Notes: generated from the sequence alone by a model not told the origin. A stretch of DNA of 64,000 nt from Pseudomonas sp. QTF5 (GCF_000512695.2 NZ_AZRW02000004.1:1-64000), one strand, 5' to 3'; shown: positions 32,986-43,332, counted from the stretch's first letter. Translations and numbers: made by a program.

Positions 32986-34134
32986 TTAATTATTGTTCGC
33001 AGCGTTTGTTGCGATATCGTTTTCTGCGCTCAACTCGCGCACGGCGATATAACGTTCGCTGCGACGGGTGCGATCCAGCACCTGCCCTACCAATTGGCCA
33101 CACGCGGCATCGATGTCTTCACCGCGGGTGGTGCGTACGGTGACGTTGAAGCCTGCATGGTGAAGCTGATCCTGGAACCGGCGAATCGCGTTGTTGCTCG
33201 GACGCTCGTAACCGGAATGCGGGAACGGGTTGAACGGAATCAGGTTGATCTTGCACGGAATGTTCTTGAGCAACTCCATCATCTCAACGGCATGTTCAAC
33301 CTTGTCGTTGATGTCCTTGAGCAAGGTGTACTCAATGGTCAGCACGCGCTTCTCGCCCAGGGACGACATGTAGCGCTGGCACGACTCGAGCAGCATCTTA
33401 AGCGGATACTTCTTGTTGATCGGCACCAATTGGTTACGCAATGCGTCGTTCGGTGCGTGCAGGGACAACGCCAGGGAAACGTCGATGTGCTTGGACAGCT
33501 CATCGATCATCGGCACCACGCCCGAAGTGGACAGGGTTACGCGGCGCTTGGAGATCCCGTAGCCCAGGTCATCCATCATCAGATGCATGGCGGCCACGAC
33601 GTTGTCGAAGTTCAGCAGCGGCTCACCCATGCCCATCATCACCACGTTGGTGATGGCACGGTCGGCGGTCGCCGGGATGCTGCCGAACGATTTATTGGCA
33701 ATCCACACCTGACCGATCACTTCGGCGGCGGTGAGGTTGCTGTTGAAACCTTGCTTGCCGGTGGAGCAGAAACTGCAATCCAGGGCACAGCCTGCCTGGG
33801 ACGAAACGCACAGAGTGCCGCGTTTGCCCTGGGGAATGTACACGGTCTCGACGCAGCTACCGGACGCCACGCGCACCACCCACTTACGGGTGCCATCGGT
33901 GGAGATGTCCTCGCTGACCACTTCGGGGCCGCGGACTTCAGCAATGGCCTTGAGCTTGTCGCGCAAGGCCTTGCTGACGTTCGTCATGGCGTCGAAATCA
34001 TCAACGCCAAGGTGGTGAATCCATTTCATTACCTGACCGGCACGGAAACGCTTCTCCCCGATTGAGTCGAAGAATTTTTCCATTTCCTGTTGAGTCAGAC
34101 CCAGCAGGTTGGTTTTTACAGTCGATGTAGTCAT
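32986..34134 (-). CDS. rlmN: Dual-specificity RNA methyltransferase RlmN
   Basis: This 382-residue radical SAM enzyme methylates C2 of adenosine in 23S rRNA (A2503) and in some tRNAs. The radical SAM cluster motif is [23 protein letters not shown] and the C-terminal cysteine in DIDAACGQL, needed for methyl transfer, are present. The N-terminal helical domain is complete. It lies between ndk and pilW. Confidence 0.97.
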   Translation of the reverse strand: MTTSTVKTNLLGLTQQEMEKFFDSIGEKRFRAGQVMKWIHHLGVDDFDAMTNVSKALRDKLKAIAEVRGPEVVSEDISTDGTRKWVVRVASGSCVETVYIPQGKRGTLCVSSQAGCALDCSFCSTGKQGFNSNLTAAEVIGQVWIANKSFGSIPATADRAITNVVMMGMGEPLLNFDNVVAAMHLMMDDLGYGISKRRVTLSTSGVVPMIDELSKHIDVSLALSLHAPNDALRNQLVPINKKYPLKMLLESCQRYMSSLGEKRVLTIEYTLLKDINDKVEHAVEMMELLKNIPCKINLIPFNPFPHSGYERPSNNAIRRFQDQLHHAGFNVTVRTTRGEDIDAACGQLVGQVLDRTRRSERYIAVRELSAENDIATNAANNN

Positions 34135-34162
34135 GGATTCACCTTCACTCTTAAGCCAATGC

Positions 34163-34588
34163 TTAGCGAGTGGTTACTTCAGTAGCTGCGAAGAAGTACG
34201 AGATTTCGCGAGCAGCAGCGGCTTCGGAGTCCGAACCGTGTACAGCGTTGGCGTCGATGGAATCAGCGAAGTCAGCGCGGATGGTGCCGGCAGCAGCTTC
34301 TTTAGGGTTGGTAGCGCCCATCAGCTCACGGTTCAGAGCGATAGCGTTTTCGCCTTCCAGAACCTGAACGACAACCGGACCGGAGATCATGAAAGCAACC
34401 AGGTCGCCGAAGAAACCACGAGCGCTGTGCTCAGCGTAGAAGCCTTCAGCTTCAGCTTTGGACAGTTGCTTCAGTTTCGAAGCTACAACGCGCAGGCCAG
34501 CTTTTTCGAAACGAGTGGTGATCTCGCCGATAACGTTTTTTGCAACAGCGTCAGGCTTGATGATGGAGAAAGTACGTTGAACAGCCAT
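34163..34588 (-). CDS. ndk: Nucleoside diphosphate kinase
   Basis: This 141-residue enzyme balances nucleoside triphosphate pools. It starts [15 protein letters not shown], and the active-site His lies in [12 protein letters not shown]. The length is as usual. Codon use is strongly biased, as in highly expressed genes. It has its own promoter overlapping the upstream terminator. Confidence 0.98.
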   Translation of the reverse strand: MAVQRTFSIIKPDAVAKNVIGEITTRFEKAGLRVVASKLKQLSKAEAEGFYAEHSARGFFGDLVAFMISGPVVVQVLEGENAIALNRELMGATNPKEAAAGTIRADFADSIDANAVHGSDSEAAAAREISYFFAATEVTTR

Positions 34589-34624
34589 GGTGTAACTCCA
34601 GAAACGGTAATTTGCGAAAAATTA

Positions 34625-34647
34625 AACCCGCGAATTATACGCGGGTT
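34625..34647 (-). terminator. Terminator-like hairpin after iscX that contains the ndk -10
   Basis: On the minus strand AACCCGCG and CGCGGGTT pair across seven bases, followed by TTAATTTTT, a good intrinsic terminator for the isc transcript. The loop holds TATAAT, so the site is also the likely ndk promoter. Confidence 0.75.
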
Positions 34648-34663
34648 CTTTGGTATTGCCTAA
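34634..34663 (-). promoter_or_regulatory. Probable ndk promoter
   Basis: TTAGGC (34663-34658) and a consensus TATAAT (34639-34634) are spaced by 18 bp on the minus strand, about 45 bases above the ndk start codon. The -35 is weak. Confidence 0.55.
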
Positions 34664-34680
34664 CTGCGTACGGCGCAGAC

Positions 34681-34881
34681 TCAGTCTGCTTCTTCGATCC
34701 AGGCGGCCTGAATGGCTTCAAGCACCTTCTCGCCACCGCGGGTCGGATCATCACTGAACTCCGGCAATGCCAGCACCCATTTGTGCAGATCGACGAAGTT
34801 CACGTAACGCGGGTCCACATCCGGCCTGGATTCAGCCAGCTGGATCGCGATTTCAAGCACATCAACCCATTTCAGACTCAT
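34681..34881 (-). CDS. iscX: Fe-S assembly protein IscX
   Basis: This 66-residue acidic protein (MSLKWVDVLEIAIQLAE, DPRYVNFVDLHKWV) matches the full length of IscX/YfhJ, which binds IscS and iron and tunes cluster assembly. It is the last gene of the isc operon, 14 bp after fdx. Confidence 0.95.
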   Translation of the reverse strand: MSLKWVDVLEIAIQLAESRPDVDPRYVNFVDLHKWVLALPEFSDDPTRGGEKVLEAIQAAWIEEAD

Positions 34882-34895
34882 GTCGGTTCCTTGAA

Positions 34896-35237
34896 TCAGT
34901 GCGGCGCTTCGGCTGCATGGTTGAGCGAGTATTTCGGAATCTCGACGGTCAGGTCTTCAGTCCCGACGATCGCCTGACAGCCTAGACGCGATTGCGCTTC
35001 CAGACCCCAGGCCCGATCAAGAAAGTCTTCCTCCAGCTCATCCGCTTCTTCCAGCGAGTCAAAACCTTCGCGGATGATGCAGTGGCAAGTGGTGCAAGCG
35101 CAGACGCCGCCACAGGCGCTTTCCATCTCAATATGGTGTTCATGGGCCAGTTCGAGAATGGAAATACCGGGCTCAGCCTCTACAACCATGCCTTCCGGGC
35201 AGAACTTCTCGTGTGGCAGAAAAATGACCTGCGGCAT
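34896..35237 (-). CDS. fdx: ISC-type 2Fe-2S ferredoxin
   Basis: This 113-residue adrenodoxin-type ferredoxin carries its cluster on the cysteines of ESACGGVCACTTCHCI and the later SRLGCQAIV. It supplies electrons for cluster assembly on IscU. Its start codon overlaps the hscA stop (TGATG), which suggests translational coupling. Confidence 0.97.
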   Translation of the reverse strand: MPQVIFLPHEKFCPEGMVVEAEPGISILELAHEHHIEMESACGGVCACTTCHCIIREGFDSLEEADELEEDFLDRAWGLEAQSRLGCQAIVGTEDLTVEIPKYSLNHAAEAPH

Positions 35238-37102
35238 CAGTTATCCTCGATTTCATTCAGGTTGCGCCCCGCCAGAGCGGCTTTCACCGTCGAGTCCAGG
35301 CGGCGGGCAGCAAAGGCATCGGTCACCTGCGACAGACGCTTGGTCTGCTGCTCGATGGCGTAACCATCGGTGCCTTTCATCAATTCGTTCAGTTCCTGCA
35401 TCTGCAATTCGATGACCATGCGCTCTTCGGCGTCGAGCAGGCGTTCGCCGTCAACCTCCAGAGCGCCCTGCACCGCCTCGATCAGGCGCTGGGCATCGAC
35501 TTGCTGCTCACGCAATACGCGGGCGACTTTGTCGTCGTTGGCGTGCTGGAACGAATCCTTGAGCATTTTGGCGATTTCGCCGTCGGTCAGGCCGTAGGAC
35601 GGCTTGACCTGGATGCTGGCTTCGACGCCAGAGCCCAATTCGCGGGCCGAGACACTGAGCAGACCGTCGGCATCGACCTGGAAGGTCACGCGAATCTTCG
35701 CCGCACCGGCCACCATCGCCGGAATACCGCGCAATTCGAAGCGCGCCAGGGAGCGGCAGTCGCTGATCAACTCGCGCTCGCCCTGCAATACGTGGATCGC
35801 CATGGCCGACTGGCCATCTTTATAAGTGGTGAAGTCCTGGGCCCGGGCGACGGGGATGGTGGTGTTGCGCGGAATCACCTTCTCCATCAGGCCGCCCATG
35901 GTTTCCAGCCCCAGGGACAACGGAATCACGTCGAGCAACAGCAGTTCGCCGCCATCACGTTTGTTGCCGGCCAGGGTATCGGCCTGGATCGCGGCACCGA
36001 TGGCGACGACTTGATCCGGATCGATTTCGGTCAGCGGTTCGCGACCGAAGGCGTGCGCGACGGCTTCGCGGACGCGAGGCACGCGCGTCGAGCCGCCGAC
36101 CATGACCACAGCGTGAACGTCTTCCAGTTCGATACCGGAATCACGCACAGCGCGGCGGCAGGCTTTCAGGCTGCGAGCAACCATCGGCTCGATCAGCGCA
36201 TTGAAGGCTTCACGGGTCAGCTCGGCCTTCCAGTCGCCATAAGCAACTTCGACGGACGAGGACTGGGTCAGGGCTTCTTTGGCCGCACAGGCGGTTTGTA
36301 GCAGATGGCGCTGCGTACCCGGATCGAGGTCGGCCGACAGACCGGCGCCCTCAATAATCCAGCCAGCAATGGCGTGGTCGAAGTCATCGCCACCCAGGGC
36401 GCTGTCGCCGCCGGTAGCCAGCACTTCGAACACACCGCCAGTCAGGCGCAAAATCGAAATATCGAACGTACCGCCGCCCAGGTCATAAATCGCGACCAGC
36501 CCTTCGGCGTGCTGATCCAGACCGTAAGCGACCGCGGCAGCGGTTGGCTCATTGAGCAAACGCAGCACGTTCAGACCGGCCAGCTTGGCCGCATCCTTGG
36601 TAGCTTGACGCTGAGCATCATCGAAATAGGCCGGAACGGTGATCACCGCGCCAACCAATTCGCCACCCAAGGTCGCTTCAGCACGCTGACGCAGTACCTT
36701 GAGGATATCAGCGGAGACTTCGACCGGGCTTTTCGGGCCTTGCACCGTGTCGATGAACGGCATGTGCGACTCGCCGTCGACAAAACGGTACGGCAGCTGA
36801 TCGCCCAATTGCTTGACGTCGGACAGACCACGACCCATCAAGCGCTTGACCGACAGCACAGTGTTCAAAGGATCGGACGCGGCGGCCAGTTTGGCCGACT
36901 CGCCAACTTCGACGTGATCGGCGTGATAGCGCACGGCAGACGGCAGGATGACCTGCCCTTGCGCGTCGGCCAGAGGCTCGGAAAGACCACTGCGCAATGC
37001 AGCGACCAGCGAATTGGTAGTGCCCAAGTCGATCCCCACAGCCAGACGACGCTGGTGCGGTTGAGGACTTTGGCCGGGTTCGGCGATCTGCAGTAGGGCC
37101 AT
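35237..37102 (-). CDS. hscA: Fe-S cluster assembly chaperone HscA (Hsp70 type)
   Basis: This 621-residue Hsp70-family ATPase has the nucleotide site [12 protein letters not shown], the phosphate-2 motif [14 protein letters not shown], the GGSTRVPRV motif, and a C-terminal substrate-binding domain. Together with HscB it moves clusters from IscU to targets. The length matches the family (E. coli about 616). Confidence 0.97.
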   Translation of the reverse strand: MALLQIAEPGQSPQPHQRRLAVGIDLGTTNSLVAALRSGLSEPLADAQGQVILPSAVRYHADHVEVGESAKLAAASDPLNTVLSVKRLMGRGLSDVKQLGDQLPYRFVDGESHMPFIDTVQGPKSPVEVSADILKVLRQRAEATLGGELVGAVITVPAYFDDAQRQATKDAAKLAGLNVLRLLNEPTAAAVAYGLDQHAEGLVAIYDLGGGTFDISILRLTGGVFEVLATGGDSALGGDDFDHAIAGWIIEGAGLSADLDPGTQRHLLQTACAAKEALTQSSSVEVAYGDWKAELTREAFNALIEPMVARSLKACRRAVRDSGIELEDVHAVVMVGGSTRVPRVREAVAHAFGREPLTEIDPDQVVAIGAAIQADTLAGNKRDGGELLLLDVIPLSLGLETMGGLMEKVIPRNTTIPVARAQDFTTYKDGQSAMAIHVLQGERELISDCRSLARFELRGIPAMVAGAAKIRVTFQVDADGLLSVSARELGSGVEASIQVKPSYGLTDGEIAKMLKDSFQHANDDKVARVLREQQVDAQRLIEAVQGALEVDGERLLDAEERMVIELQMQELNELMKGTDGYAIEQQTKRLSQVTDAFAARRLDSTVKAALAGRNLNEIEDN

Positions 37103-37153
37103 CGTTATCAGGACTTATCTGTATATCAGGCGTGCGACCGGAGCGGCACTGGG

Positions 37154-37675
37154 TTAATCGTCGAGGCGCTCTTCTAACTGGCGCACTTCGTAGGTGAGCT
37201 TGTCGAGGAACTGCATGCGCCGCATCAGGCGTTCGGCCTGTTCACGTTGCGCTGCATCATCCCAACAGGCTGCGAAGCTTTCGTTCAGTTCATCCTGAGC
37301 GGTCTTCAGGCGACGCTTGAACACCGCAACACCCGCCAGGTCGGCGCTGTCTTGCAGGTCTTCGAGCTCTTCACGCAACTCCATCTGTTGCAGAAGAAAC
37401 TCCGGATCATGCACCGTGACCTCCAGCGGCAGCTCGCGACCGCCCATGGCGAGCAAGTAGCGCGCGCGTTTGGGGGGGCTTTTGAGCGTCTGGTAGGCCT
37501 CGTTGAGGCTCGCGGATTGCTCGAGCGCCAGCCGCTGCTCACGCTCGGAAGCGTCGGCAAAGCGGTCTGGATGAACACCGCGCGCCAACTCACGGTAGCG
37601 CGTGGCCAACTGCTCGAGATCCAGACGGAAACTCGGCTGCAGTTCAAATAAAGCGAAATGACAAGGAGTACCCAC
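37154..37675 (-). CDS. hscB: Fe-S assembly co-chaperone HscB (J-domain)
   Basis: This 173-residue protein has an N-terminal J-domain ([18 protein letters not shown] in [12 protein letters not shown]) and a C-terminal helical bundle that binds IscU. GTG at 37675 is chosen. GAGG lies seven bases upstream, the product starts where the family does, and the length fits. The longer frame to 37714 overlaps iscA. It lies 8 bp after iscA. Confidence 0.94.
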   Translation of the reverse strand: MGTPCHFALFELQPSFRLDLEQLATRYRELARGVHPDRFADASEREQRLALEQSASLNEAYQTLKSPPKRARYLLAMGGRELPLEVTVHDPEFLLQQMELREELEDLQDSADLAGVAVFKRRLKTAQDELNESFAACWDDAAQREQAERLMRRMQFLDKLTYEVRQLEERLDD

Positions 37676-37683
37676 GAGCAGCC

Positions 37684-38007
37684 TCAGATATTGAAGCTTT
37701 CGCCGCAGCCACATTCACCGCGTACGTTGGGATTGTTGAACTTGAAGCCTTCGTTCAACCCTTCCTTGACGAAATCGAGTTCGGTGCCGTCCAGGTAGGC
37801 GAGGCTTTTCGGGTCGATGATCACTTTCTCGCCGTGACTTTCGAACACTTGATCCTCTGCCACCACCTCGTCGACAAACTCCAGCACGTAGGCAAGGCCG
37901 GAACAGCCTGTGGTGCGAACACCCAGACGAATCCCTTCACCTTTGCCGCGCCCGTTGAGGGAGCGTCGCACGTGTTGAGCAGCCGCTTCTGTCATGCTGA
38001 TAGCCAT
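37684..38007 (-). CDS. iscA: A-type Fe-S carrier IscA
   Basis: This 107-residue protein has the three conserved cysteines in TTGCSGLAY and the C-terminal GECGCGESF. It carries clusters from IscU to apoproteins. ATG at 38007 gives the standard length, with AAGGAG upstream; eight extra codons in the open frame are not used. Confidence 0.97.
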   Translation of the reverse strand: MAISMTEAAAQHVRRSLNGRGKGEGIRLGVRTTGCSGLAYVLEFVDEVVAEDQVFESHGEKVIIDPKSLAYLDGTELDFVKEGLNEGFKFNNPNVRGECGCGESFNI

Positions 38008-38041
38008 CGGTGACTCCTTACTCGTCGCCAAATCTTGAAAG

Positions 38042-38428
38042 TCAGATCAAGCCTTTCTTCTGCTTGTAGTCGCGAACGGCCGCTTTGATAGCGTCTTCAG
38101 CAAGTACGGAGCAGTGAATTTTCACTGGCGGCAGAGCCAGTTCTTCGGCCAGCTGAGTGTTCTTGATGGTCTCTGCTTCATCCAGAGTCTTGCCTTTCAT
38201 CCACTCGGTCGCCAGGGAGCTGGAGGCGATCGCCGAACCGCAACCGTAAGTCTTGAACTTGGCGTCTTCGATGATGCCTTGTTCGTTGACCTTGATCTGC
38301 AGGCGCATCACGTCGCCGCACGCCGGAGCGCCGACCATGCCGGTGCCGACATCAGGATCTTCCGCGTCCATCTTGCCGACGTTGCGCGGGTTCTCGTAGT
38401 GGTCGATGACCTTTTCGCTGTAAGCCAT
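38042..38428 (-). CDS. iscU: Fe-S cluster scaffold IscU
   Basis: This 128-residue scaffold has the three cysteine ligands in [19 protein letters not shown] and [10 protein letters not shown]. The HscA-binding loop reads LPPVKIHCS. It receives sulfur from IscS. It is separated from iscS by a hairpin that may alter mRNA stability. Confidence 0.98.
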   Translation of the reverse strand: MAYSEKVIDHYENPRNVGKMDAEDPDVGTGMVGAPACGDVMRLQIKVNEQGIIEDAKFKTYGCGSAIASSSLATEWMKGKTLDEAETIKNTQLAEELALPPVKIHCSVLAEDAIKAAVRDYKQKKGLI

Positions 38429-38465
38429 GATTCTTAATCCTCACTCATCAGGAGTCGCTCTTGAA

Positions 38466-38492
38466 GCCCTGCCAATCGTGGATTAGCAGGGC
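38466..38492 (-). other. Intra-operon hairpin between iscS and iscU
   Basis: The 7-bp stem GCCCTGC/GCAGGGC has a 13-base loop and no T-run after it on the minus strand. It lies in the 85-bp iscS-iscU gap, where mRNA processing and RyhB-type control are known in E. coli. A processing role here is inference. Confidence 0.55.
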
Positions 38493-38513
38493 CCGGTTGC
38501 GGCGACTTGAATA

Positions 38514-39728
38514 TCAGTGCGCCGCCCACTCGATTTTCGAAATGTCGACGCCATCTTTGTACATGTCCCACAGCGGCGAGAGAGTGCGCAGCTTGGTAAC
38601 GGCCTCGCAGACTTTCTGCGCGGCGTAGTCGATTTCTTCTTCGGTGGTGAAACGGCCGAAGGTGAAGCGAATCGAGCTGTGTGCCAGTTCGTCGTTGCGG
38701 CCCAGGGCGCGCAGTACATACGAAGGCTCAAGCGATGCCGAGGTGCAGGCCGAACCGGACGAAACCGCCAGATCCTTGAGCGCCATGATCAGCGATTCGC
38801 CTTCAACATAGTTGAAGCTCAGGTTCAGGTTGTGCGGTACGCGGGCGGTCATGCTGCCATTGACGTACAGCTCTTCCAGGCCTTCGACCTGCTTGAAGAA
38901 ACGGTCGCTAAGGGCTTTGATGCGTACGTTCTCGGCAGCCATGTCTTCCTTGGCTACACGGAAAGCTTCGCCCATGCCAACGATCTGGTGGGTCGCCAGG
39001 GTGCCGGAGCGCATGCCACGTTCGTGACCGCCGCCATGCATGGTCGCTTCGATGCGAACACGCGGCTTGCGGCTGACGTACAGCGCGCCGATGCCTTTAG
39101 GGCCGTAGGTTTTGTGGGCAGAGAACGACATCATGTCGACTTTCAGTTTCGACAGGTCGATCTCGACCTTGCCGGTGGACTGAGCAGCGTCGACATGGAA
39201 CAGGATCCCCTTGGAGCGGGTCAGTTCGCCGATGGCCGCGATGTCGTTGACGGTGCCGATTTCGTTGTTCACGTGCATGATCGACACCAGGATGGTGTCG
39301 TCGCGCAGGGCAGCTTCGACCATCTCTGGAGTTACCAGACCATCTTCGCGAGGATCGAGGTAGGTCACTTCGAAACCTTCACGCTCCAGTTGGCGCATGG
39401 TGTCGAGGACAGCCTTGTGCTCAATCTTGGTGGTGATCAGGTGCTTGCCTTTGGTGGAGTAGAAATGCGCCGCACCCTTGATTGCCAGGTTGTCGGATTC
39501 GGTGGCACCGGAAGTCCAGACGATTTCACGCGGATCGGCGTTAACCAGGTCAGCGACCTGACGACGAGCGTTCTCGACGGACTCTTCAGCTTTCCAGCCG
39601 AACACGTGGGAACGGGACGCCGGGTTACCGAAGTTTCCGTCGACCAGCAGGCATTCACTCATCTTTTGCGCGACACGCGGATCAACCGGGGTGGTCGCAG
39701 AGTAATCAAGGTAAATCGGCAATTTCAT
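38514..39728 (-). CDS. iscS: Cysteine desulfurase IscS
   Basis: This 404-residue PLP enzyme takes sulfur from cysteine for Fe-S clusters and tRNA thiolation. The PLP lysine is in [14 protein letters not shown] and the catalytic cysteine loop is [20 protein letters not shown]. The C-terminus ends with EWAAH, where IscU docks. It starts the structural part of the isc operon, 50 bp after iscR. Confidence 0.98.
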   Translation of the reverse strand: MKLPIYLDYSATTPVDPRVAQKMSECLLVDGNFGNPASRSHVFGWKAEESVENARRQVADLVNADPREIVWTSGATESDNLAIKGAAHFYSTKGKHLITTKIEHKAVLDTMRQLEREGFEVTYLDPREDGLVTPEMVEAALRDDTILVSIMHVNNEIGTVNDIAAIGELTRSKGILFHVDAAQSTGKVEIDLSKLKVDMMSFSAHKTYGPKGIGALYVSRKPRVRIEATMHGGGHERGMRSGTLATHQIVGMGEAFRVAKEDMAAENVRIKALSDRFFKQVEGLEELYVNGSMTARVPHNLNLSFNYVEGESLIMALKDLAVSSGSACTSASLEPSYVLRALGRNDELAHSSIRFTFGRFTTEEEIDYAAQKVCEAVTKLRTLSPLWDMYKDGVDISKIEWAAH

Positions 39729-39778
39729 GGACTATCTCCTAAATCAGGCTGGCTGGCGTGCCGCTAGCTCTTTGGCTG

Positions 39779-40270
39779 TCATTCGACGGCGGACGCTTCA
39801 ATCTTGTCCAGGCGTGGCGCCTTGCTGTTGCAACGACGCTGGTCCTGACGCTGGGCTACTTCTTGCACCTCACGGCGAGTTACAAGGTCAGCCAAGCTGA
39901 TACCGCTCAGAAATTCGTGAATCTGCAGGCTCAGATCGCACCACAAGTGGTGGGTCAGACAGGTGTCGCCGGAATGGCAATCGCCCTGGCCCTGGCATTT
40001 GGTTGCATCGACCGATTCGTTGACCGCATCGATCACCTGGGCGACCTGGATGCCCTGCATGTCGCGGGACAGCTGGTAACCACCGCCTGGACCGCGAACA
40101 CTGGACACCAGATTGCTGCGGCGCAATTTGGCGAAAAGCTGCTCGAGGTAGGACAGGGAGATGCCTTGGCGCTCGGAGATATCGGCCAGGGACACCGGCC
40201 CGTGCTGCGCGTGCAACGCCAGGTCAAGCATGGCGGTCACAGCGTATCGGCCTTTTGTAGTCAGTCGCAT
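39779..40270 (-). CDS. iscR: Fe-S responsive regulator IscR
   Basis: This 163-residue Rrf2-family regulator has a winged helix ([33 protein letters not shown]) and the cluster ligands CQGQGDC and [11 protein letters not shown]. With its 2Fe-2S cluster it represses the isc operon. ATG at 40270 is the conserved start. Two IscR-type sites lie in its own promoter. Confidence 0.97.
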   Translation of the reverse strand: MRLTTKGRYAVTAMLDLALHAQHGPVSLADISERQGISLSYLEQLFAKLRRSNLVSSVRGPGGGYQLSRDMQGIQVAQVIDAVNESVDATKCQGQGDCHSGDTCLTHHLWCDLSLQIHEFLSGISLADLVTRREVQEVAQRQDQRRCNSKAPRLDKIEASAVE

Positions 40271-40301
40271 GGACAATTACCACGGAATTCGGAATGGGGC
40301 G

Positions 40302-40330
40302 AGTATGCAATTCCCGAGTATTTAAGTCAA
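40302..40330 (-). promoter_or_regulatory. Sigma-70 promoter of the isc operon
   Basis: TTGACT (40330-40325) and CATACT (40307-40302) are separated by exactly 17 bp on the minus strand, about 32 bp above the iscR ATG. The sequence around the -35 closely resembles the E. coli iscR promoter. Confidence 0.85.
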
Positions 40331-40360
40331 CTATAAGACCTAGTACTTTAGTCAGGTTTA
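40310..40360. promoter_or_regulatory. Two tandem type 1 IscR binding sites
   Basis: On the minus strand the proximal site reads ATAGTTGACTTAAATACTCG and continues GGAAT. The distal one reads AACCTGACTAAAGTACTAGG and continues TCTTAT. Both fit the partly palindromic type 1 consensus, with GACT and its counterpart spaced by AAA-type sequence. The proximal site covers the -35 region, as expected for autorepression by holo-IscR. Confidence 0.8.
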
Positions 40361-40436
40361 CCCGCAAAAGAGCGGCCGCATCATAGCAAAGGCTGGCCGT
40401 GTACAGCCAGCAATTGCGCGATGAAGCCGACACGGT

Positions 40437-41216
40437 CTAGCTGGCCTGACTCTGATCCTTGTCCTTCACACAGGCAAAGTCTTCTTCGCGCAGTTCAGGC
40501 AGATCTTTCGCACAGTAATTGCTACCCAAGTCCTTCAGCGCCCCGCACATCCCTTCAAGTCGACCATCGACCGCCTGCAGATGATCGAGCAACTGGTTAA
40601 TGGCGCGAGCCACCGGGTCCGGCATGTCTTCGCCGACACCATAGGCATCGAAACCGATCTTCTCGGCCATGGCCTTGCGCCTGGCATCCTGCTCTTCATC
40701 GGACTTGACGATGATCCGTCCAGGAATCCCCACCACCGTCGCCCCGGGCGGAACCGCCTTGGTGACCACGGCATTGGAACCCACCTTGGCTCCGGCACCG
40801 ACAGTGAACGGGCCGAGCACCTTGGCGCCCGCTCCGACCACTACGCCGTCTTCCAGAGTCGGGTGACGTTTGCCCCTGTTCCAGCTGGTGCCACCGAGGG
40901 TTACGCCCTGATACAGGGTGACGTCGTTGCCGATCTCGGCGGTCTCACCGATAACGATGCCCATGCCATGGTCGATAAAGAAGCGACGACCGACCTTGGC
41001 ACCCGGATGAATTTCGATCCCGGTCAACCAGCGACCGAAGTTCGACACCAGCCGCGCCAGCCATTTCCAGCCCATGCCCCACAACGCTGACGAGAGGCGA
41101 TGGATCCAGATGGCGTGCATGCCCGGGTAGCACGTCAGAACCTCAAAAGCATTACGCGCCGCCGGGTCACGATGGAAAACACTTTGGATATCTTCACGCA
41201 AACGCTCGAACATCAT
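40437..41216 (-). CDS. cysE: Serine O-acetyltransferase
   Basis: This 259-residue enzyme makes O-acetylserine for cysteine synthesis. It has an N-terminal helical domain and a left-handed beta-helix of hexapeptide repeats ([21 protein letters not shown], truncated here to the hallmark [11 protein letters not shown]). The longer C-terminal tail (about 60 residues) is seen in Pseudomonas. Two adjacent ATGs are possible starts. The first overlaps the trmJ stop (TAATG). Next to isc, it links cysteine supply to sulfur use. Confidence 0.95.
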   Translation of the reverse strand: MMFERLREDIQSVFHRDPAARNAFEVLTCYPGMHAIWIHRLSSALWGMGWKWLARLVSNFGRWLTGIEIHPGAKVGRRFFIDHGMGIVIGETAEIGNDVTLYQGVTLGGTSWNRGKRHPTLEDGVVVGAGAKVLGPFTVGAGAKVGSNAVVTKAVPPGATVVGIPGRIIVKSDEEQDARRKAMAEKIGFDAYGVGEDMPDPVARAINQLLDHLQAVDGRLEGMCGALKDLGSNYCAKDLPELREEDFACVKDKDQSQAS

Positions 41217-41986
41217 TAATCCTTCCGCTTTAGAAGCTCGCCACGGGCCGCTTTCTGGGTTTCCGTGAGGATGCCACGCAATATATTCATTTCCGCTCGA
41301 CTGACCGAGCTGCGTCCGTACAACCGGCGCAGACGCGCCATCAAGTGCCGTGGTTTTTCCGGATCGAGGAATTCGATGGCCACCAGGGTCTGCTCCAGGT
41401 GCTCATAGAATCGCTCCAGCTCATCCATGGTCGCCAGCTCACCACTCTTGGTGGACGCCACTTCATCCTTCTCGACCTTGCTCGGCTGACCTACAGCCGC
41501 CAACCAGGACATGCGCACTTCATAGCTCAACACCTGCACCGCCGCCCCAAGATTCAGCGAACTGAACTCAGGGTCTGATGGGATGTGCACGTGATAATGA
41601 CATCGCTGCAGTTCTTCGTTGGTCAGGCCGGAGTCTTCACGACCGAACACCAATGCGATCTCGGCACCCTGCTCCGCTTCCTCGACTACCTTCACACCGC
41701 ATTCACGGGGATCGAGCAACGGCCAGGGAATGCGGCGATCGCGAGCACTGGTACCGAGCACCAGATTGCAGCCGACCAAGGCATCTTCCAGGGTGGCGAC
41801 GACTTGAGCATTTTCAAGAATGTCACCGGCACCGGACGCACGCGCATCAGCCTCGTGATGCGGGAACAACCGCGGTTCGACCAGCACCAGCCGCGACAGG
41901 CCCATGTTCTTCATGGCACGCGCAGCACCGCCGATATTCCCGGGGTGACTGGTATTGACCAGGACGACACGAATGTTTTGCAGCAA
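41216..41986 (-). CDS. trmJ: tRNA (cytidine/uridine-2'-O-)-methyltransferase TrmJ
   Basis: This 256-residue SPOUT enzyme methylates nucleotide 32 of certain tRNAs. Homology begins [19 protein letters not shown]. The knot motifs are [15 protein letters not shown] and [19 protein letters not shown]. The TTG at 41986 is preferred because the family starts there and the length then matches other Pseudomonas members. No clear ribosome site is seen, so ATG at 42037 remains possible. Confidence 0.9.
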   Translation of the reverse strand: MLQNIRVVLVNTSHPGNIGGAARAMKNMGLSRLVLVEPRLFPHHEADARASGAGDILENAQVVATLEDALVGCNLVLGTSARDRRIPWPLLDPRECGVKVVEEAEQGAEIALVFGREDSGLTNEELQRCHYHVHIPSDPEFSSLNLGAAVQVLSYEVRMSWLAAVGQPSKVEKDEVASTKSGELATMDELERFYEHLEQTLVAIEFLDPEKPRHLMARLRRLYGRSSVSRAEMNILRGILTETQKAARGELLKRKD

Positions 41987-42290
41987 GGGAGGCGCTCTCG
42001 AACACAATAAGGGGAGCCGAATCTTACAGCGCTCCATGGTGTCCCGCCTCAAAAATAACTGTTCACTTTTGACGGCGCTCAATGTGGCGTGTTGCGTTGC
42101 CGCTTCTCCCTATAGCGAGCTATGAGTCGGCGCGGCACCTTGCCTGCCAACATTGACCACTCGTCAAAATGTGAGCGTATTTCCGAGACGGGACACACCG
42201 TTAAGACATGAAAGCGAACACCGACCTTCTCCTGTAGAAACTTTCTGATAGAATGCCCGGCTTTCTTTAACAACCTTAGGTGACACATCC
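41987..42290. other. Gene-free gap between divergent trmJ and suhB
   Basis: No gene is supported in these 304 bp. A -10-like TAGAAT at 42249-42254 on the plus strand could serve suhB, but its -35 is poor. No operator-like palindrome was found. Confidence 0.5.
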
Positions 42291-43109
42291 ATGCAGCCCA
42301 TGCTGAATATCGCGCTGCGCGCCGCCCGCAGCGCCAGTGAATTGATCTTCCGCTCCATCGAGCGCCTGGATACCATCAAGGTCGACGAAAAAGACGCCAA
42401 GGATTACGTATCCGAGGTGGATCGCGCCGCCGAACAGAAAATCATCGATGCACTGCGCAAGGCTTACCCTAATCACTCGATCATGGGTGAAGAAACCGGC
42501 ATGCACGCCGGTAGCGGCATCGAAGGCGAAGAGTACCTGTGGATCATCGATCCGCTGGATGGCACCACCAACTTCCTGCGCGGCATTCCTCACTTCGCTG
42601 TCAGCATCGCCTGCAAATACCGTGGCCGCTTGGAACACGCCGTTGTTCTGGACCCGGTTCGCCAGGAAGAATTCACCGCCAGCCGCGGTCGCGGCGCCCA
42701 ACTGAACGGTCGTCGCCTGCGCGTCAGCGGCCGCACCAGCCTGGACGGCGCCCTGCTGGGTACCGGCTTCCCGTTCCGTGACGACCAGATGGACAACCTC
42801 GACAACTACCTGGGCATGTTCCGCGCCCTGGTTGGCCAGACCGCCGGCATCCGCCGCGCTGGCTCGGCGAGCCTGGACCTGGCCTACGTGGCTGCCGGCC
42901 GTTTCGACGCTTTCTGGGAATCAGGCCTGTCCGAGTGGGACATGGCTGCAGGCGCCCTGCTGATCCAGGAAGCTGGCGGCTTGGTGAGCGACTTCACCGG
43001 CGGTCACGACTTCCTTGAGAAAGGCCACATCGTCGCCGGTAACACCAAGTGCTTCAAGGCAGTATTGACGGCGATCCAGCCGCACCTGCCAGCTTCGCTG
43101 AAACGCTAA
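42291..43109 (+). CDS. suhB: Inositol-1-monophosphatase family protein SuhB
   Basis: This 272-residue phosphatase has the metal motif DPLDGTTNFLRG, the GEETG loop (IMGEETGMHAG) and the second metal motif LSEWDMAAGALLIQEAGG. In E. coli SuhB also joins the rRNA antitermination complex; in P. aeruginosa it affects virulence gene control. A strong terminator follows within 20 bp. Confidence 0.96.
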   Translation: MQPMLNIALRAARSASELIFRSIERLDTIKVDEKDAKDYVSEVDRAAEQKIIDALRKAYPNHSIMGEETGMHAGSGIEGEEYLWIIDPLDGTTNFLRGIPHFAVSIACKYRGRLEHAVVLDPVRQEEFTASRGRGAQLNGRRLRVSGRTSLDGALLGTGFPFRDDQMDNLDNYLGMFRALVGQTAGIRRAGSASLDLAYVAAGRFDAFWESGLSEWDMAAGALLIQEAGGLVSDFTGGHDFLEKGHIVAGNTKCFKAVLTAIQPHLPASLKR

Positions 43110-43127
43110 ACGCAAAAGCACCTCAAG

Positions 43128-43161
43128 AAAACGCCCCGACTTGTTCGGGGCGTTTTTTTTT
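43128..43161 (+). terminator. Rho-independent terminator of suhB
   Basis: The stem AAACGCCCCGA/TCGGGGCGTTT is followed by a run of T, ending just before a poly-C tract. Confidence 0.95.
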
Positions 43162-43167
43162 GCGCAA

Positions 43168-43184
43168 CCCCCCCCCCCCCCCCC
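43168..43184. repeat. Poly-C tract, 17 bases
   Basis: Seventeen consecutive C lie directly after the suhB terminator. A homopolymer this long is rare in such genomes, and its exact length is uncertain in any assembly. Confidence 0.9.
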
Positions 43185-43317
43185 TAACGCCGCGATCCAT
43201 GTGGGAGCGGGCTTGCTCGCGAAGAGGGAGTGTCAGTCGACATCAATGCCGCCTGGCACACCACCTTCGCGAGCAAGCCCGCCCCCACAAGTTACGCGCT
43301 CTAACTGAGCAGCATTA
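43185..43317. mobile_element. Decayed copy of the MITE-like element, with REPIN
   Basis: From CGATCCATGTGGGAGCGGGC through a REPIN (43200-43289) to CTAACTGAGCAGCATT, the stretch follows the 15295-15438 element along its length with many substitutions. The right terminal repeat is recognisable at 43301-43316. The left one is lost, and the poly-C tract is at its place. Confidence 0.55.
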
Positions 43318-43332
43318 AATGCAGCCATAACG

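Noticed and set aside
37676..37714. N-terminal extension of HscB by 13 residues
   Set aside because: It would overlap iscA, and the GTG start at 37675 has a ribosome site and the family length.
42276..42701. Open frame of 141 codons opposite suhB
   Set aside because: It is antisense to suhB and its sequence mirrors it. No independent support.
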